Assembly (NCBI RefSeq): GCF_000757385.1
Contig: NZ_JRHH01000006.1
Coordinates: 186,001-250,000, forward strand
Length of the DNA stretch: 64,000 nucleotides
Source of the DNA: Flavobacterium aquatile LMG 4008 = ATCC 11947
Lineage (GTDB): Bacteria; Bacteroidota; Bacteroidia; Flavobacteriales; Flavobacteriaceae
Direction: 5' to 3'
A program made the position numbers and the translations under genes. Below, piece by piece: positions 50,838 to 60,142 of this stretch. Within the stretch, counting starts at the first letter, position 1; every line of letters starts with the position of its first letter. The notes under the pieces are model-generated. The model had not been told where the DNA came from, made no database searches, and saw nothing but the letters and a program-made list of their open reading frames with translations.

Positions 50838-50852
50838 ATCACAACTTGTGAT
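50838..50852. promoter_or_regulatory. Palindrome after RteC gene (element 2)
   Basis: ATCACAA-c-TTGTGAT, perfect 7-bp arms. Counterpart of the repeat at 13233-13257. Confidence 0.6.
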
Positions 50853-50893
50853 TGACTTGTGATTTAAAACGAATCAAAACCCACAATTTTGTA

Positions 50894-50921
50894 CCATAAC
50901 AATTTAAATTATCAGTTATGG
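50894..50921. promoter_or_regulatory. Operator palindrome overlapping the HTH start (element 2)
   Basis: CCATAAC (50894-50900) and GTTATGG (50915-50921). The ATG at 50918 lies inside the second arm, exactly as in element 1. Confidence 0.65.
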
Positions 50922-51211
50922 CAATCGAAGTTATTACTCGCGAAGACTTAAACGAATTTCGCACACTCCTACTTTCTGACTTAAACGCAATGTTTAATTC
51001 AAAACCACAACAGCAAAAAAAATGGCTCAAATCTAATGAAGTCAGAAAGCTGTTAAACATTTCTTCAGGCACTTTACAAAATCTACGTGTCAACGGTACA
51101 TTAACCTACACTAAAATTGGTGGAATTCTATATTACTCCAGTAATGATTTAGAAAAAGTCATAGAAATCAACAAAGTTGAAGCAACACCTAATTTATTCA
51201 ATCGTAAATAA
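50918..51211 (+). CDS. Excisionase-type helix-turn-helix protein (element 2)
   Basis: 97 residues, close homologue of 13312: IEVITREDLNEFRTLLLSDL, WLKSNEVRKLLNISSGTLQN, LRVNGTLTYTKIGGILYY. The tail differs. MerR/Xis-type fold. Second gene of the core. Confidence 0.9.
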   Translation: MAIEVITREDLNEFRTLLLSDLNAMFNSKPQQQKKWLKSNEVRKLLNISSGTLQNLRVNGTLTYTKIGGILYYSSNDLEKVIEINKVEATPNLFNRK

Positions 51212-51219
51212 CCTCAAAG

Positions 51220-52065
51220 ATGAATTACATAAAACATCTAACAGGATTTTTCGAGAAAGTTGCAATTGACAAAACACTCAATCCAACACACGTAAGTTTG
51301 TATGTCGCATTGTTCCAATTCTGGAACTGCAATCGGTTCAAAAATCCAATAAGCATTTCTCGTGATGAGGTAATGCGAATTAGTAAAATCAGTTCCAAAG
51401 CTACCTATCACAAATGCCTTAAAAACTTACATTCATTAGGATATATCAACTATGAGCCTTCTTATAATCCATTCAAAGGAAGCCACGTTTATCTATTCAA
51501 TTTTTCAGATGGTCTAAAGCCAATTCCGAAAAGCGAAAAAACAACAATACCAAAAAATGAACCTGTTTTTGAACTGGTTAATGAACAAGTAGTGAGCAAG
51601 CTTTATACTGGTAGTGGTACAAGTAATGAAACAGGTATTGAACAAGCTCTAGTATCTTATATAAACAATACAAACATACCAAACATTTCAAACGATTTAA
51701 AGATTGTAAACTTGGACGAGAAAGCAAAAAATTTTGAAAATGACGATGAGTTTTTAAAAAATGTTGATGAAGAACAAAAAGAAAAAAGTTCCGCCAAAAA
51801 AGAAAAAGAGAATGTTCCCAAAATTGAAGAAGTCAAAAACTATTTCCTTGAAAATAACTTTCCAGAACTCGAAGCAATTAAGTTTTTCAATTATTTCTCC
51901 AGCAACGGTTGGTTAGTGGGTGGCAAAACCCCAATGGTCGATTGGCAAGCAGCAGGACAAAATTGGATATTAAACGCACCTAAATTCATTTCAAATGAAC
52001 AACAATCCAACAGAGCAAAACACCTCAACACAGGAACCGACAAAGATTATTCAGAGCCATTATAG
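51220..52065 (+). CDS. Replication-organiser-like winged-helix protein (element 2)
   Basis: 281 residues, homologue of 13590: HVSLYVALFQFWNCNRFKNP, ISRDEVMRISKISSKATYHK, an acidic linker (residues ~170-200) and EAIKFFNYFSSNGWLVGGKT with WQAAGQNWILN at the C-terminus. The N- and C-terminal domains are conserved between the elements, while the linker is not. Overlaps the ATPase gene. Confidence 0.75.
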   Translation: MNYIKHLTGFFEKVAIDKTLNPTHVSLYVALFQFWNCNRFKNPISISRDEVMRISKISSKATYHKCLKNLHSLGYINYEPSYNPFKGSHVYLFNFSDGLKPIPKSEKTTIPKNEPVFELVNEQVVSKLYTGSGTSNETGIEQALVSYINNTNIPNISNDLKIVNLDEKAKNFENDDEFLKNVDEEQKEKSSAKKEKENVPKIEEVKNYFLENNFPELEAIKFFNYFSSNGWLVGGKTPMVDWQAAGQNWILNAPKFISNEQQSNRAKHLNTGTDKDYSEPL

Positions 52066-52663
52066 TTATACTCAAGTAATTGTTTGGCTAGAGAAAAAAG
52101 GTGTTGAAATCTTCGGAAATCATTTCAAAATTCTTGAAACTGATTATCCCATAATTTACAAACTCATTGCATATTTTTTAAAAGATGAAGCAACGTGTTT
52201 CCAATACAACATCAACCTCAACAAAGGAATTCTACTTTCTGGTCCAGTTGGTTGTGGTAAAACATCACTAATGAATTTGATGAAATATCTAACACCAACA
52301 GAGCATAAGTTTTTCGTAAAACCGTGTCGAGATATAAGTTATGAATTTATCAAGGACGGCTACCAAATTATTCATAAATACAGTAAAGGCAAACTCTACC
52401 AATCCGAACCCAAAACAATATGCTTTGATGATCTTGGTACAGAAAACAACTTAAAATACTACGGAAACGAATGCAACGTAATGGCCGAAATTCTATTAAG
52501 TCGGTATGATATTTTTACAGCAAAAAAAATACAAACGCACATAACTACAAACCTTTCAGCTTCTGAAATTGAGAATTTTTACGGCAATCGTGTCCGCAGC
52601 AGATTGAGGGAATTATGTAATTTAATAGCTTATGATAGAACTTCAATAGACAAACGGAAATAA
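51995..52663 (+). CDS. DnaC/IstB-like AAA ATPase (element 2)
   Basis: 222 residues. Walker A GPVGCGKTS, Walker B CFDDLG, KKIQTHITTNLSASEIE and YGNRVRSRLREL. The start at 51995 gives a 71-bp overlap with the organiser gene. Homology with the element 1 protein begins only at about residue 22 (SHYSYTQVIVWLEKKG), so the first residues may be unneeded; no later ATG fits. Helicase-loader role inferred. Confidence 0.85.
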   Translation: MNNNPTEQNTSTQEPTKIIQSHYSYTQVIVWLEKKGVEIFGNHFKILETDYPIIYKLIAYFLKDEATCFQYNINLNKGILLSGPVGCGKTSLMNLMKYLTPTEHKFFVKPCRDISYEFIKDGYQIIHKYSKGKLYQSEPKTICFDDLGTENNLKYYGNECNVMAEILLSRYDIFTAKKIQTHITTNLSASEIENFYGNRVRSRLRELCNLIAYDRTSIDKRK

Positions 52664-52688
52664 ATTGCATAATCACGAACACCAAAAA

Positions 52689-52759
52689 AACAATAGACAA
52701 AGCGTGAGTAAATGTTCAATCTAATTGCATACGACAAAACCATACAAGACAAGCGATGA
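52689..52759 (+). pseudogene. Two leftover 3' ends of ATPase genes
   Basis: ACAATAGACAAAGCGTGA (52689-52706) and a 16-codon frame 52712-52759 (MFNLIAYDKTIQDKR, stop) both match the last codons of the DnaC-like ATPase (LIAYDRTSIDKRK at 52610-52663; LIAFDKNTGDKR at 14970-15010). The final TGA overlaps the ATG of the next gene. They look like scars of successive module replacements. Confidence 0.65.
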
Positions 52760-53388
52760 ACCAAATAACCAACTTCTGGAATCATTTTAGGCAAAACAAC
52801 TTCGTTTTCCTACTACTAAACGAAATCCCAAAAGACGAACTCAAAGTGCATTTCAATAAATTGATTTATCTACTCCATCAATACAATAAAGACCTTGATC
52901 TAATCATAAAAAACAAAAGCAAAGATGCCGAACTAATCATTACAGCAAATGGCAATCCTTATCTTTTCAAAGAAGTAGAACTACTAGTACATTATGCTCC
53001 AGTTATAGAACGTTGGAAAATAATCTCATTTCTACAGCCAGAGACAAATCTAATCAAATATAAAAACTGCGTGGATAAACCTTTAGAATACTATGGTGTT
53101 ATTCTAAAAATTAGCGAAATGTATTTCGAGCCTTTAAAAATTCAGAACAAACCTTTAGAATTGGGAATTAGAGTTTATGTTAAAAATCAAATAGTCAGCA
53201 ACTACAACCCAAGATTGAGAGAAGCCGTTTATATTCATTTGGAACACGTACTAGGAGAAAAGTCTTTTGCAAATCATATTAGCTTAATTGATATTGCACA
53301 AATACCAAATGATTATGATAAATTAAAGCTTATAGAGCTTTATAATATAGCAGTTTACATTGAAGACTTTAAGGGATTTTTTCATTGA
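52756..53388 (+). CDS. Hypothetical protein, 210 aa
   Basis: Recurrent pattern LIYLLHQYNKDLDLIIKNKS then ELIITANGNPYLFKEVELLV and ERWKIISFLQP, which I have seen in cytosolic proteins of unknown role across bacteria; the second half has YNPRLREAVYIHLEHVLGEK. No membrane segment. Its ATG overlaps the remnant ATPase stop, so it was originally coupled to another ATPase copy. Immunity-like or metabolic function cannot be told. Confidence 0.65.
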   Translation: MNQITNFWNHFRQNNFVFLLLNEIPKDELKVHFNKLIYLLHQYNKDLDLIIKNKSKDAELIITANGNPYLFKEVELLVHYAPVIERWKIISFLQPETNLIKYKNCVDKPLEYYGVILKISEMYFEPLKIQNKPLELGIRVYVKNQIVSNYNPRLREAVYIHLEHVLGEKSFANHISLIDIAQIPNDYDKLKLIELYNIAVYIEDFKGFFH

Positions 53389-53431
53389 TGATTAGGGATA
53401 AATGACTTAATAAAAATTTAATTAAAATGAT

Positions 53432-55111
53432 CTAAAATTTTGATTTATATTTTTGCTTAATTTTAATTTGTTTCTTAAAATACATTTCATCAAAGATATT
53501 TTGTAATAATGGATCTGGAATTATAAAAGTATTATCGCTTATAAGCTTTTTTAATCCAATAGAATTTTTCAAAAACATGGCGCAAATATCTAATTCATCA
53601 GCTGACATAATTTTCCCATTTAGGGACTGTCTAATTTCTAAATATTCCTCAAATTTTCTGTAAGGATTGTTGAATTTCTTGTATAAGCTTAAAAGGAATA
53701 TTTCTAAATCATCTATAAAAATTGATAATGGATAAAAATCTTCTTCATTCTCCTTTTCTAACAGAAGACTTAAATCTGTTTGTATTGCTCCATATCTTTC
53801 AAGTGTAACAACAATTGAAAATACATTTGAAATATGATTTGTATCAATCACAACTTTTTCATTTTTGGTTCCAATAATTATTTTATCATTATTAAATATT
53901 TCATTTTCAACTCTCAAACACTGATTATATCCTTCTTGAATAGATGTTTTAAAATCTTCTTTAATCCTTGTATATGCTTTTTCAGTATTTCTTAAAGGCT
54001 CTCTGAACTTGGATGTTTTACATTCTATGATGTAAGCAATTTTATTGTGGATAATTAATATATCTTGTTCGTAACCATTCAGGTGATAATTGTGATATAC
54101 TTTAGTGTTTTTGTCTTTAAAAAAATTATTGAAAATTTCTAAAGTTTCCTCTTCAAAAACTAATTTTCCTCTTCGTTGATAAAGTTGAGTAAGTGATTTT
54201 TGATTATCTCCAAGAATAGTAAAAAGATGATTATAAATCGAAGTTGGTATTTGCTTTTGAAAAATGTTTAAATATTCGTAATCGTTTAACTTAATTATGG
54301 GTTGTAAATCAAGAGGATTCTTTTGTGTGTAAAATGTAAAATCAATTTTATTTTTTAAATCTTTTGAAAATATATCGAGTAAGTAATCCAACTTATCTGC
54401 ATCAATGAATTTAATGAAATCTGATTTTGTGAAAACCAAAGCCAAATGTGGTCTTTCATAAAAATCAAGGAATTTTGACTTTGTTTCTTCAGATAGTTTG
54501 TTCAAATCAAATCCATTTTTATCTGTTACCATATAATAAAAAGATTTATCGAGTAAGAATGATTGGGAATCATAAACTTTTTCTTTATAAACTTTTTCAG
54601 TTAAATAGTAAAAATCAATAAATGAATACAAGTCTAATCCTGTCTTTTCTTTAATTTTTTCATTATAGGGACTAAACATATTTACAATATGGTTAATTTC
54701 TTGTTCAACAAAATTTAATACACCATTTTGGAAGTAATTTTTAAAAGTAGTTTCGTGAATGAAGAGATCAAATTTAATTTGTGAGTCTTTGTGCAAATAT
54801 TTTTCAGTGTAATTAGCAGCTAAAAAGTAACTAACAATTTCATTAATTATGTCAGCTACTCTAATTAAATCCTTTTTTGTTTCTTCATTAAATTCAAAGT
54901 GAATAGATCCTTCATCAGTTGATAATCTCAATGCTATTAGGTATAGTGAATCTTTCAATTTAGATTTTATCTTTTCAGAGAATTCTTCAAAACCTCTGAT
55001 AGTGTTATTTCTTATAAAATCTGCAAAAAAACCAATAAAGCTTTCTTTGGTGTAAACAGAAATAATTGCTTTAATTTCTGATGATTTTTTTTCTAAATCT
55101 ATTTGAATCAT
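53432..55111 (-). CDS. PD-(D/E)XK (NERD-like) nuclease-domain protein, 559 aa
   Basis: Residues about 340-370 hold the nuclease motif: GYEQDILIIHNKIAYIIECK, i.e. an Asp then E-x-K after a strand. The N-terminal ~300 residues are helical and unrecognised and the C-terminal ~180 helical with acidic segments. No helicase or membrane domain. A single-gene toxin or defence nuclease is likely given the neighbours. It is divergent from the TIR operon, with 169 bp between them. Confidence 0.7.
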   Translation of the reverse strand: MIQIDLEKKSSEIKAIISVYTKESFIGFFADFIRNNTIRGFEEFSEKIKSKLKDSLYLIALRLSTDEGSIHFEFNEETKKDLIRVADIINEIVSYFLAANYTEKYLHKDSQIKFDLFIHETTFKNYFQNGVLNFVEQEINHIVNMFSPYNEKIKEKTGLDLYSFIDFYYLTEKVYKEKVYDSQSFLLDKSFYYMVTDKNGFDLNKLSEETKSKFLDFYERPHLALVFTKSDFIKFIDADKLDYLLDIFSKDLKNKIDFTFYTQKNPLDLQPIIKLNDYEYLNIFQKQIPTSIYNHLFTILGDNQKSLTQLYQRRGKLVFEEETLEIFNNFFKDKNTKVYHNYHLNGYEQDILIIHNKIAYIIECKTSKFREPLRNTEKAYTRIKEDFKTSIQEGYNQCLRVENEIFNNDKIIIGTKNEKVVIDTNHISNVFSIVVTLERYGAIQTDLSLLLEKENEEDFYPLSIFIDDLEIFLLSLYKKFNNPYRKFEEYLEIRQSLNGKIMSADELDICAMFLKNSIGLKKLISDNTFIIPDPLLQNIFDEMYFKKQIKIKQKYKSKF

Positions 55112-55280
55112 ATTTTGAAGTTAAGTAATAATTAAAATGTCAATTTGTCACATTATCAATTATTTAATGACAAACAATGGGTTTTATGAACACGGGTATA
55201 ATTCTTGCTAATATTAACATAAATTTTTAAAATTAATGTAATATTCTCCTAATCTATTTAAAAACTCTTAATTCCAATTT

Positions 55281-55802
55281 ATGTCAAAAATTATTAGAAA
55301 CTGTTTTATTAGTTATCATCATAAAAATGACCAGAATTATTTGGATGAACTAAGATTATTAAAAGAAGGAATGAAAGTCGCAGATTACTCTTTAAAAGAT
55401 GATGTTGGATACTTAAGTAATGAAACTATTTACAAAAAAATTCGTGATAAAATGCGAAGTTGCTCGGTTACAATTGTACTAATTGGTTCAGAAACCGGAA
55501 ACAGAAAATGGATAGATTCTGAAATATGGGCATCATTAAGAGGATATAAACATCCTACAACATCGTTGAAAAGCTTTAAGCCTAATGGCTTATTATGTGT
55601 GTTTTTGCCAGGTCAAAACCATTCTATACCGCCTAGACTACAAGATAATATTGATTCCGGTTATGCTGTATCTATGCGTTGGAGTAATGTACAGAGGGAT
55701 TTTGAAAGCAAGGTAAATTATGCAATTTGGAAGAGAGATAACTCATTTGATTCTATTGTCAATTCAAGAGTCAGAATGAAAAGAAACATTTTAAAAAGAT
55801 AA
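55281..55802 (+). CDS. ThsB-like TIR (DUF1863) protein 1
   Basis: 173 residues. CFISYHHKNDQNYLDELRLL opens a TIR-like fold of the DUF1863 type and IRDKMRSCSVTIVLIGSETG then RKWIDSEIWASLRG includes the probable catalytic Glu. Proteins of this family act in Thoeris as phage sensors that turn NAD+ into a cyclic ADP-ribose signal. First gene of the operon. The next starts 6 bp after its stop. Confidence 0.85.
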   Translation: MSKIIRNCFISYHHKNDQNYLDELRLLKEGMKVADYSLKDDVGYLSNETIYKKIRDKMRSCSVTIVLIGSETGNRKWIDSEIWASLRGYKHPTTSLKSFKPNGLLCVFLPGQNHSIPPRLQDNIDSGYAVSMRWSNVQRDFESKVNYAIWKRDNSFDSIVNSRVRMKRNILKR

Positions 55803-55808
55803 AGAGAA

Positions 55809-56357
55809 ATGGCAGGGATTAATAGAGCATTATCGTTAAACGAAAGTAGGGCAAAAATAAACTTTAACACAAGTGTAAGATGTGTTTTCATAAGTCATCA
55901 AAAAGATGATACGATTTATTGCAAAAAAATAGCTGATTATTTAATGGATGCTGGTATTGATGTCTATTTTGATGAATTTGATAACGACTTAAAATTTTAC
56001 AGACAAACAAATAATCCAAATGGTATAGTATTATCAATAAAGAAAGGTATAAATATGAGTTCTCACATGCTATGTGTGATTTCACCTAAAACATTATATT
56101 CAAAATGGGTTCCATGGGAGATTGGTTATGGTCACGAGAATACAATACAAGGAGCAATAACAATTAAAGGTATTAAAGATGAAGATTTACCAGATTATCT
56201 AAAAACAACAAATATGTTAAGAGGAACTAAATCTTTGAATAATTTTATACAGAATGTAACTGGTCAATCTGAATATATTCTTGAAAATTATAATCTAATA
56301 AAAAAGCACACAACATTATCACATCCATTAGATGATGTGTTAGATTGGAATCAATAA
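55809..56357 (+). CDS. TIR-domain protein 2
   Basis: 182 residues: VRCVFISHQKDDTIYCKKIA, GIDVYFDEFDND, MSSHMLCVISPKTLYSKW and VPWEIGYG, where the Glu would be catalytic. A classical TIR fold distinct from the DUF1863 type. Single domain, no recognisable effector part. Coupled to the genes on both sides. Confidence 0.85.
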   Translation: MAGINRALSLNESRAKINFNTSVRCVFISHQKDDTIYCKKIADYLMDAGIDVYFDEFDNDLKFYRQTNNPNGIVLSIKKGINMSSHMLCVISPKTLYSKWVPWEIGYGHENTIQGAITIKGIKDEDLPDYLKTTNMLRGTKSLNNFIQNVTGQSEYILENYNLIKKHTTLSHPLDDVLDWNQ

Positions 56358-56369
56358 AAAACAAAAAAT

Positions 56370-57158
56370 ATGAGTAAAATAGTAGAATATTTTGTTTCTA
56401 AACTATCATTTGAAACAGCAAGGCAATTGATAGATAATGTACAAGCATTTTCATATGATAATGAAAATCTAAATGATGAAGGCACTAAAGATAGAAATTG
56501 GCTTGTAGGTAAGTCAAATAGCGGTTATACTATTTCTGCTTTAGATAAGAATAGTGAAGGAACTTGGATTAGGTCAAATAATTTTATTTATAATAATGGA
56601 TATTTTACTTGGAATGTTTCTTTGCCAAAAAACATTACCAAAAGACAAACATTCATTAGCTATTATCATCACGATAATGAAGATGAAAGAACAGAATTTG
56701 ATTTAAGATTTAAAGATCTAATAGTAAATCACTCCGTAAAAGATGGTGATATAGATTCTGAAAATAGTGATGGTTATATTCATAATTTAATTAATAGTGA
56801 ATATATGCTAAATGTTACTGTTTTAATAGTTCTATTAGGTCCAAATACAAAATGTAGAAAACATATTGATTGGGAAATTGCAGGTGCATTAAATTATAAA
56901 GTTGGGAATAGATATGCTGGATTACTTGGTTTAAGATTACCTACTCATCCTGACTATGGACAAACTACTTATGATGAAGATGAATATCCAGAAAGATTTA
57001 TTAAAAATGTTGAATCTGAGTATGCTATTTTAAAAGACTGGACTGAGGATAGACATCTGTTGCAGCAGTACGTTGAAGAAGCATTCGCTAATAGACAATT
57101 TGATGATAGAATTATTAATAAAGGAATAAACCTTTTAACCGATAACTTATGCGATTAG
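56370..57158 (+). CDS. ThsB-like TIR (DUF1863) protein 3 with extra N-terminal domain
   Basis: 262 residues. Residues ~1-90 are a separate unrecognised domain (YFVSKLSFETARQLIDNVQA). From residue ~93 a DUF1863/TIR fold: RQTFISYYHHDNEDERTEFD, YMLNVTVLIVLLGPNTKCRK and HIDWEIAGAL (Glu). Overlaps the next gene by 10 bp. The fused N-terminus may recognise phage material. Confidence 0.8.
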   Translation: MSKIVEYFVSKLSFETARQLIDNVQAFSYDNENLNDEGTKDRNWLVGKSNSGYTISALDKNSEGTWIRSNNFIYNNGYFTWNVSLPKNITKRQTFISYYHHDNEDERTEFDLRFKDLIVNHSVKDGDIDSENSDGYIHNLINSEYMLNVTVLIVLLGPNTKCRKHIDWEIAGALNYKVGNRYAGLLGLRLPTHPDYGQTTYDEDEYPERFIKNVESEYAILKDWTEDRHLLQQYVEEAFANRQFDDRIINKGINLLTDNLCD

Positions 57159-58339
57159 ACAGTCAAAAATTTATAAGTCCATTTTCAATTTATGTTATTT
57201 GGCACCCAGAATTTACCGAAGGTAAACTATATGCTGAAAATATATTTTCAACATTTTGTAGAGAATTAAAATCTCCTTTAGCAAGAGCAATAAATATACC
57301 TGTTTACTTCAGAAGCAAGCCAAAATCTAATAGCAATATTCCGATAGAAATTAACTATGAAGAATCTCATAAAAATGCTATTGTAATATTAGTAGATGAT
57401 AAAATGGTTAATGATGATCATTGGAGGAATTATATACAAGAATTAGTTAAAAATCTACCTGATAATACACGAGTATTTCCAATCGCATTTTCTGATTACT
57501 CATACTATATTGACCAAGCTGGCTTAAGTAAAATACAGTTTATCAGAGCAAATGAAATTAACGGAGTAACTGATAGTGAAATTTTTGACAATAAATGGAA
57601 GTTAATCAAATCACGTTTGTTACATGACGTTGCAAGACAATTAAAGAATGAAAAAGAAGTATATAATACAAAGAAGACAGATGACGCTCCTGTAAAACTG
57701 TTTTTAAGTCATGCAAAAAAAGATGGCGAAGATTTGGCTAAAAAATTCAGAGATTATTTAGAAAGCTATACTAAATTAGATACCTTTTTCGATACTAATG
57801 ACATTGCCGATGGCCATGATTTTGAAGAACAGATTAAAACAAATATAAATAACTCAGCAATTATTGTTTTTAATACGGATGAATTTTCCAATAGAGAATG
57901 GTGCAGAAGAGAAGTTATAATTGCTAAAAGATTTGGCTGCCCTATCTTATGTGTTCATAGTATAAAAAAGGGAGAAACGAGAAGTTTTCCATATTTAGGA
58001 AATGTTCCTACTTTAATATGGCAAGATAATATTGAAGAAATTATAAACGATACATTAATTCAAGTAATTCAAATTAGTTATAACAAAGAATTACTTGACT
58101 ATTGTAAAAAAATGTATGAAATTGACACAAAAAATTATTGTATAATTTTACCAAAAGCACCTGAATTATTTAATTATATTGATATTGAAAAATATAAATT
58201 TGAAAATGTTAAAGAAACTAAAGATTTAATCGTACTATACCCTGAGCCGCCATTAGGAATTGAAGAAATAAACTTACTCAATGATGTTGATGGCAAAATC
58301 AAATTTTTAACGCCAGTTCAACTCCCAAATTACATTTAG
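57149..58339 (+). CDS. Tandem TIR protein 4
   Basis: 396 residues with two TIR-like units. The first (~10-165: SIYVIWHPEFTEGKLYAENI, AIVILVDDKMVNDDHWRNYI) lacks a clear catalytic Glu and seems degenerate. The second (~190-310: VKLFLSHAKKDGEDLAKKFR, FFDTNDIADGHDFEEQI, SNREWCRREVIIAKRFGCPI) has the full motif with Glu. A C-terminal ~80-residue part is unassigned. One base separates it from the SLOG gene. Confidence 0.8.
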   Translation: MRLDSQKFISPFSIYVIWHPEFTEGKLYAENIFSTFCRELKSPLARAINIPVYFRSKPKSNSNIPIEINYEESHKNAIVILVDDKMVNDDHWRNYIQELVKNLPDNTRVFPIAFSDYSYYIDQAGLSKIQFIRANEINGVTDSEIFDNKWKLIKSRLLHDVARQLKNEKEVYNTKKTDDAPVKLFLSHAKKDGEDLAKKFRDYLESYTKLDTFFDTNDIADGHDFEEQIKTNINNSAIIVFNTDEFSNREWCRREVIIAKRFGCPILCVHSIKKGETRSFPYLGNVPTLIWQDNIEEIINDTLIQVIQISYNKELLDYCKKMYEIDTKNYCIILPKAPELFNYIDIEKYKFENVKETKDLIVLYPEPPLGIEEINLLNDVDGKIKFLTPVQLPNYI

Positions 58340-58340
58340 T

Positions 58341-59300
58341 ATGATAAATAACGATAAAAATAAGCACGAAGATTTTGAAGATTTTTTAGTAAATGAAGTT
58401 ATTGAAGAAAGAGATGAATTAAAATCTAAAAAATTTCTTTTCACTAATAAAAAAATTGCAATATCAATCAGCGAAAGTGAAAATTTAGAAGAGCTTGGAT
58501 TTTCCAAAATCCACCAACAAGATACAATTTTAGAACTTACGAGATATTTAATTATCAATGGTGCTACATTACTATATGGAGGAGATTTAAGGTCTGAAGG
58601 ATATACTTTTTTATTTTCAGAAATTGTAAAACAGTACACTCCTCACAAAGACAATAAAAAATATTACGAAAATTATTTTAGTTTTCCCATTTACTTAAAT
58701 ATTCAGGAAAAGCAAAATTTAGACTTCATTAAAAACGGAGTAAAAGTTAATAAAGTGCCACCTCCTGATGAATTAAATTTAAATAAAAATGAGTTTTATC
58801 CGCCAATCGGAAATGATAACTTATTTATTTGGTCAGAGTGTTTGTCAAAAATGAGAAATCAAATGAATGATAACAATCATGCTAGAATTTTCATGGGTGG
58901 TAGAAAAAGCAATTTTAAAGGAAAATATCCAGGTTTATTAGAAGAAGCTTTACTATCATTAAAATCAGATAAACCAACATATTTAATTGGAGCATTTGGA
59001 GGTATAACAAAATCTATAATAGATGCACTCAATAAAGAAAAACCGGAAGAGCTATCTGAGGAATGGCAAAAAAATCAAAACTTTGAATATGGGAAATTTG
59101 TTGATTTTTATAATTCCAAAGAAAATATCATAAAGATTGATTACAACGAGAGTTTAAAATTCATCAATTCTTATTCTTTAAAAAAGTTAAGTAAAAATAA
59201 TGGATTAAGTGAAAGTGAAAATAGAAGATTATTTGAAACTATTCATCTTCATGAAATAATATATCTCATATTAAAGGGGTTGAAAAAATCTTTGAGTTAA
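58341..59300 (+). CDS. SLOG-domain protein
   Basis: 319 residues. IAISISESENLEELGFSKIH, LTRYLIINGATLLYGGDLRS then EGYTFLFSEIV show the SLOG (SMF/DprA-LOG) Rossmann-like fold, with ARIFMGGRKSNFKGKYPGLL and YLIGAFGGITKSIIDAL further along. SLOG domains bind NAD-derived nucleotides and are the sensor part of Thoeris ThsA. No fused effector (SIR2, macro, membrane) is visible, which is unusual. Confidence 0.78.
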   Translation: MINNDKNKHEDFEDFLVNEVIEERDELKSKKFLFTNKKIAISISESENLEELGFSKIHQQDTILELTRYLIINGATLLYGGDLRSEGYTFLFSEIVKQYTPHKDNKKYYENYFSFPIYLNIQEKQNLDFIKNGVKVNKVPPPDELNLNKNEFYPPIGNDNLFIWSECLSKMRNQMNDNNHARIFMGGRKSNFKGKYPGLLEEALLSLKSDKPTYLIGAFGGITKSIIDALNKEKPEELSEEWQKNQNFEYGKFVDFYNSKENIIKIDYNESLKFINSYSLKKLSKNNGLSESENRRLFETIHLHEIIYLILKGLKKSLS

Positions 59301-59308
59301 GGTTCTAA

Positions 59309-60094
59309 ATGTCTTATAAGTCACAATTTATATCAACTATGAAAATCCGATATTGCTCCGACTTGCATCTTGAGTTTGCAGATAATAAAGAATACATTCG
59401 CAATAATCCAATTGAGCCAATCGCTGACATATTAATTTTAGCTGGAGATATTGTCCCTTTTAAAATAATGGACGAGCATAAAGATTTCTTCGATTATATT
59501 TCAAGGAATTTTGAAACTACTTTCTGGATTCCGGGAAACCACGAGTATTACTATTACAAAGTAGATAGTAGCAGTTTTTTAGATACAAAAATTAGAGAGA
59601 ATGTTTTTTTAGTAAACAATTGCGTTAAAGAAGTTTCGGGTGTTAATTTGATTTTTTCTACGTTATGGTCAAATATTTCAAAAGCCAAGCATTGGACAAT
59701 TCAACAAGCAATATCTGATTTCAAGGTAATTAAATGCAATAATCGTTTATTCAATGTTGATGATTATAATCTGCTACACAAAGAAAGTATTTCATTTATC
59801 CAAAAAGCATTAGCAGTTAAATCAGATAATAAAAATATCGTTGTTACACATCATACTCCTACTTTTGTAAACTATCCAGAAAAATATATCAATAGTAAAA
59901 TCAATGAAGCTTTTGCAACCAACTTAACAGACTTCATTGAAGAAAATGATATTGATTATTGGATTTATGGGCACCATCATTCAAATGTCAATGACTTCCA
60001 AATTGGCAATACCAAATTAGTTACCAATCAATTGGGGTATGTCAAGTACAATGAGAATGTTGATTTTAATTCTAAAGCTTTTATAAAAATATAA
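59309..60094 (+). CDS. Calcineurin-like metallophosphoesterase
   Basis: 261 residues; ATG 59339 (MKIRYCSDLHLEF) may be the true start. All metal motifs are present: SDLHLEF, LAGDIV, IPGNHEYYYY, VVTHHTPTF and IYGHHHSN. It is 8 bp after the SLOG gene, so a sixth member of the operon. It could hydrolyse a nucleotide signal or DNA; which is not decidable. Confidence 0.85.
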   Translation: MSYKSQFISTMKIRYCSDLHLEFADNKEYIRNNPIEPIADILILAGDIVPFKIMDEHKDFFDYISRNFETTFWIPGNHEYYYYKVDSSSFLDTKIRENVFLVNNCVKEVSGVNLIFSTLWSNISKAKHWTIQQAISDFKVIKCNNRLFNVDDYNLLHKESISFIQKALAVKSDNKNIVVTHHTPTFVNYPEKYINSKINEAFATNLTDFIEENDIDYWIYGHHHSNVNDFQIGNTKLVTNQLGYVKYNENVDFNSKAFIKI

Positions 60095-60142
60095 ATCTGT
60101 TTATTTTTACACATAGATTAATATACTTTATATATTAATAAA

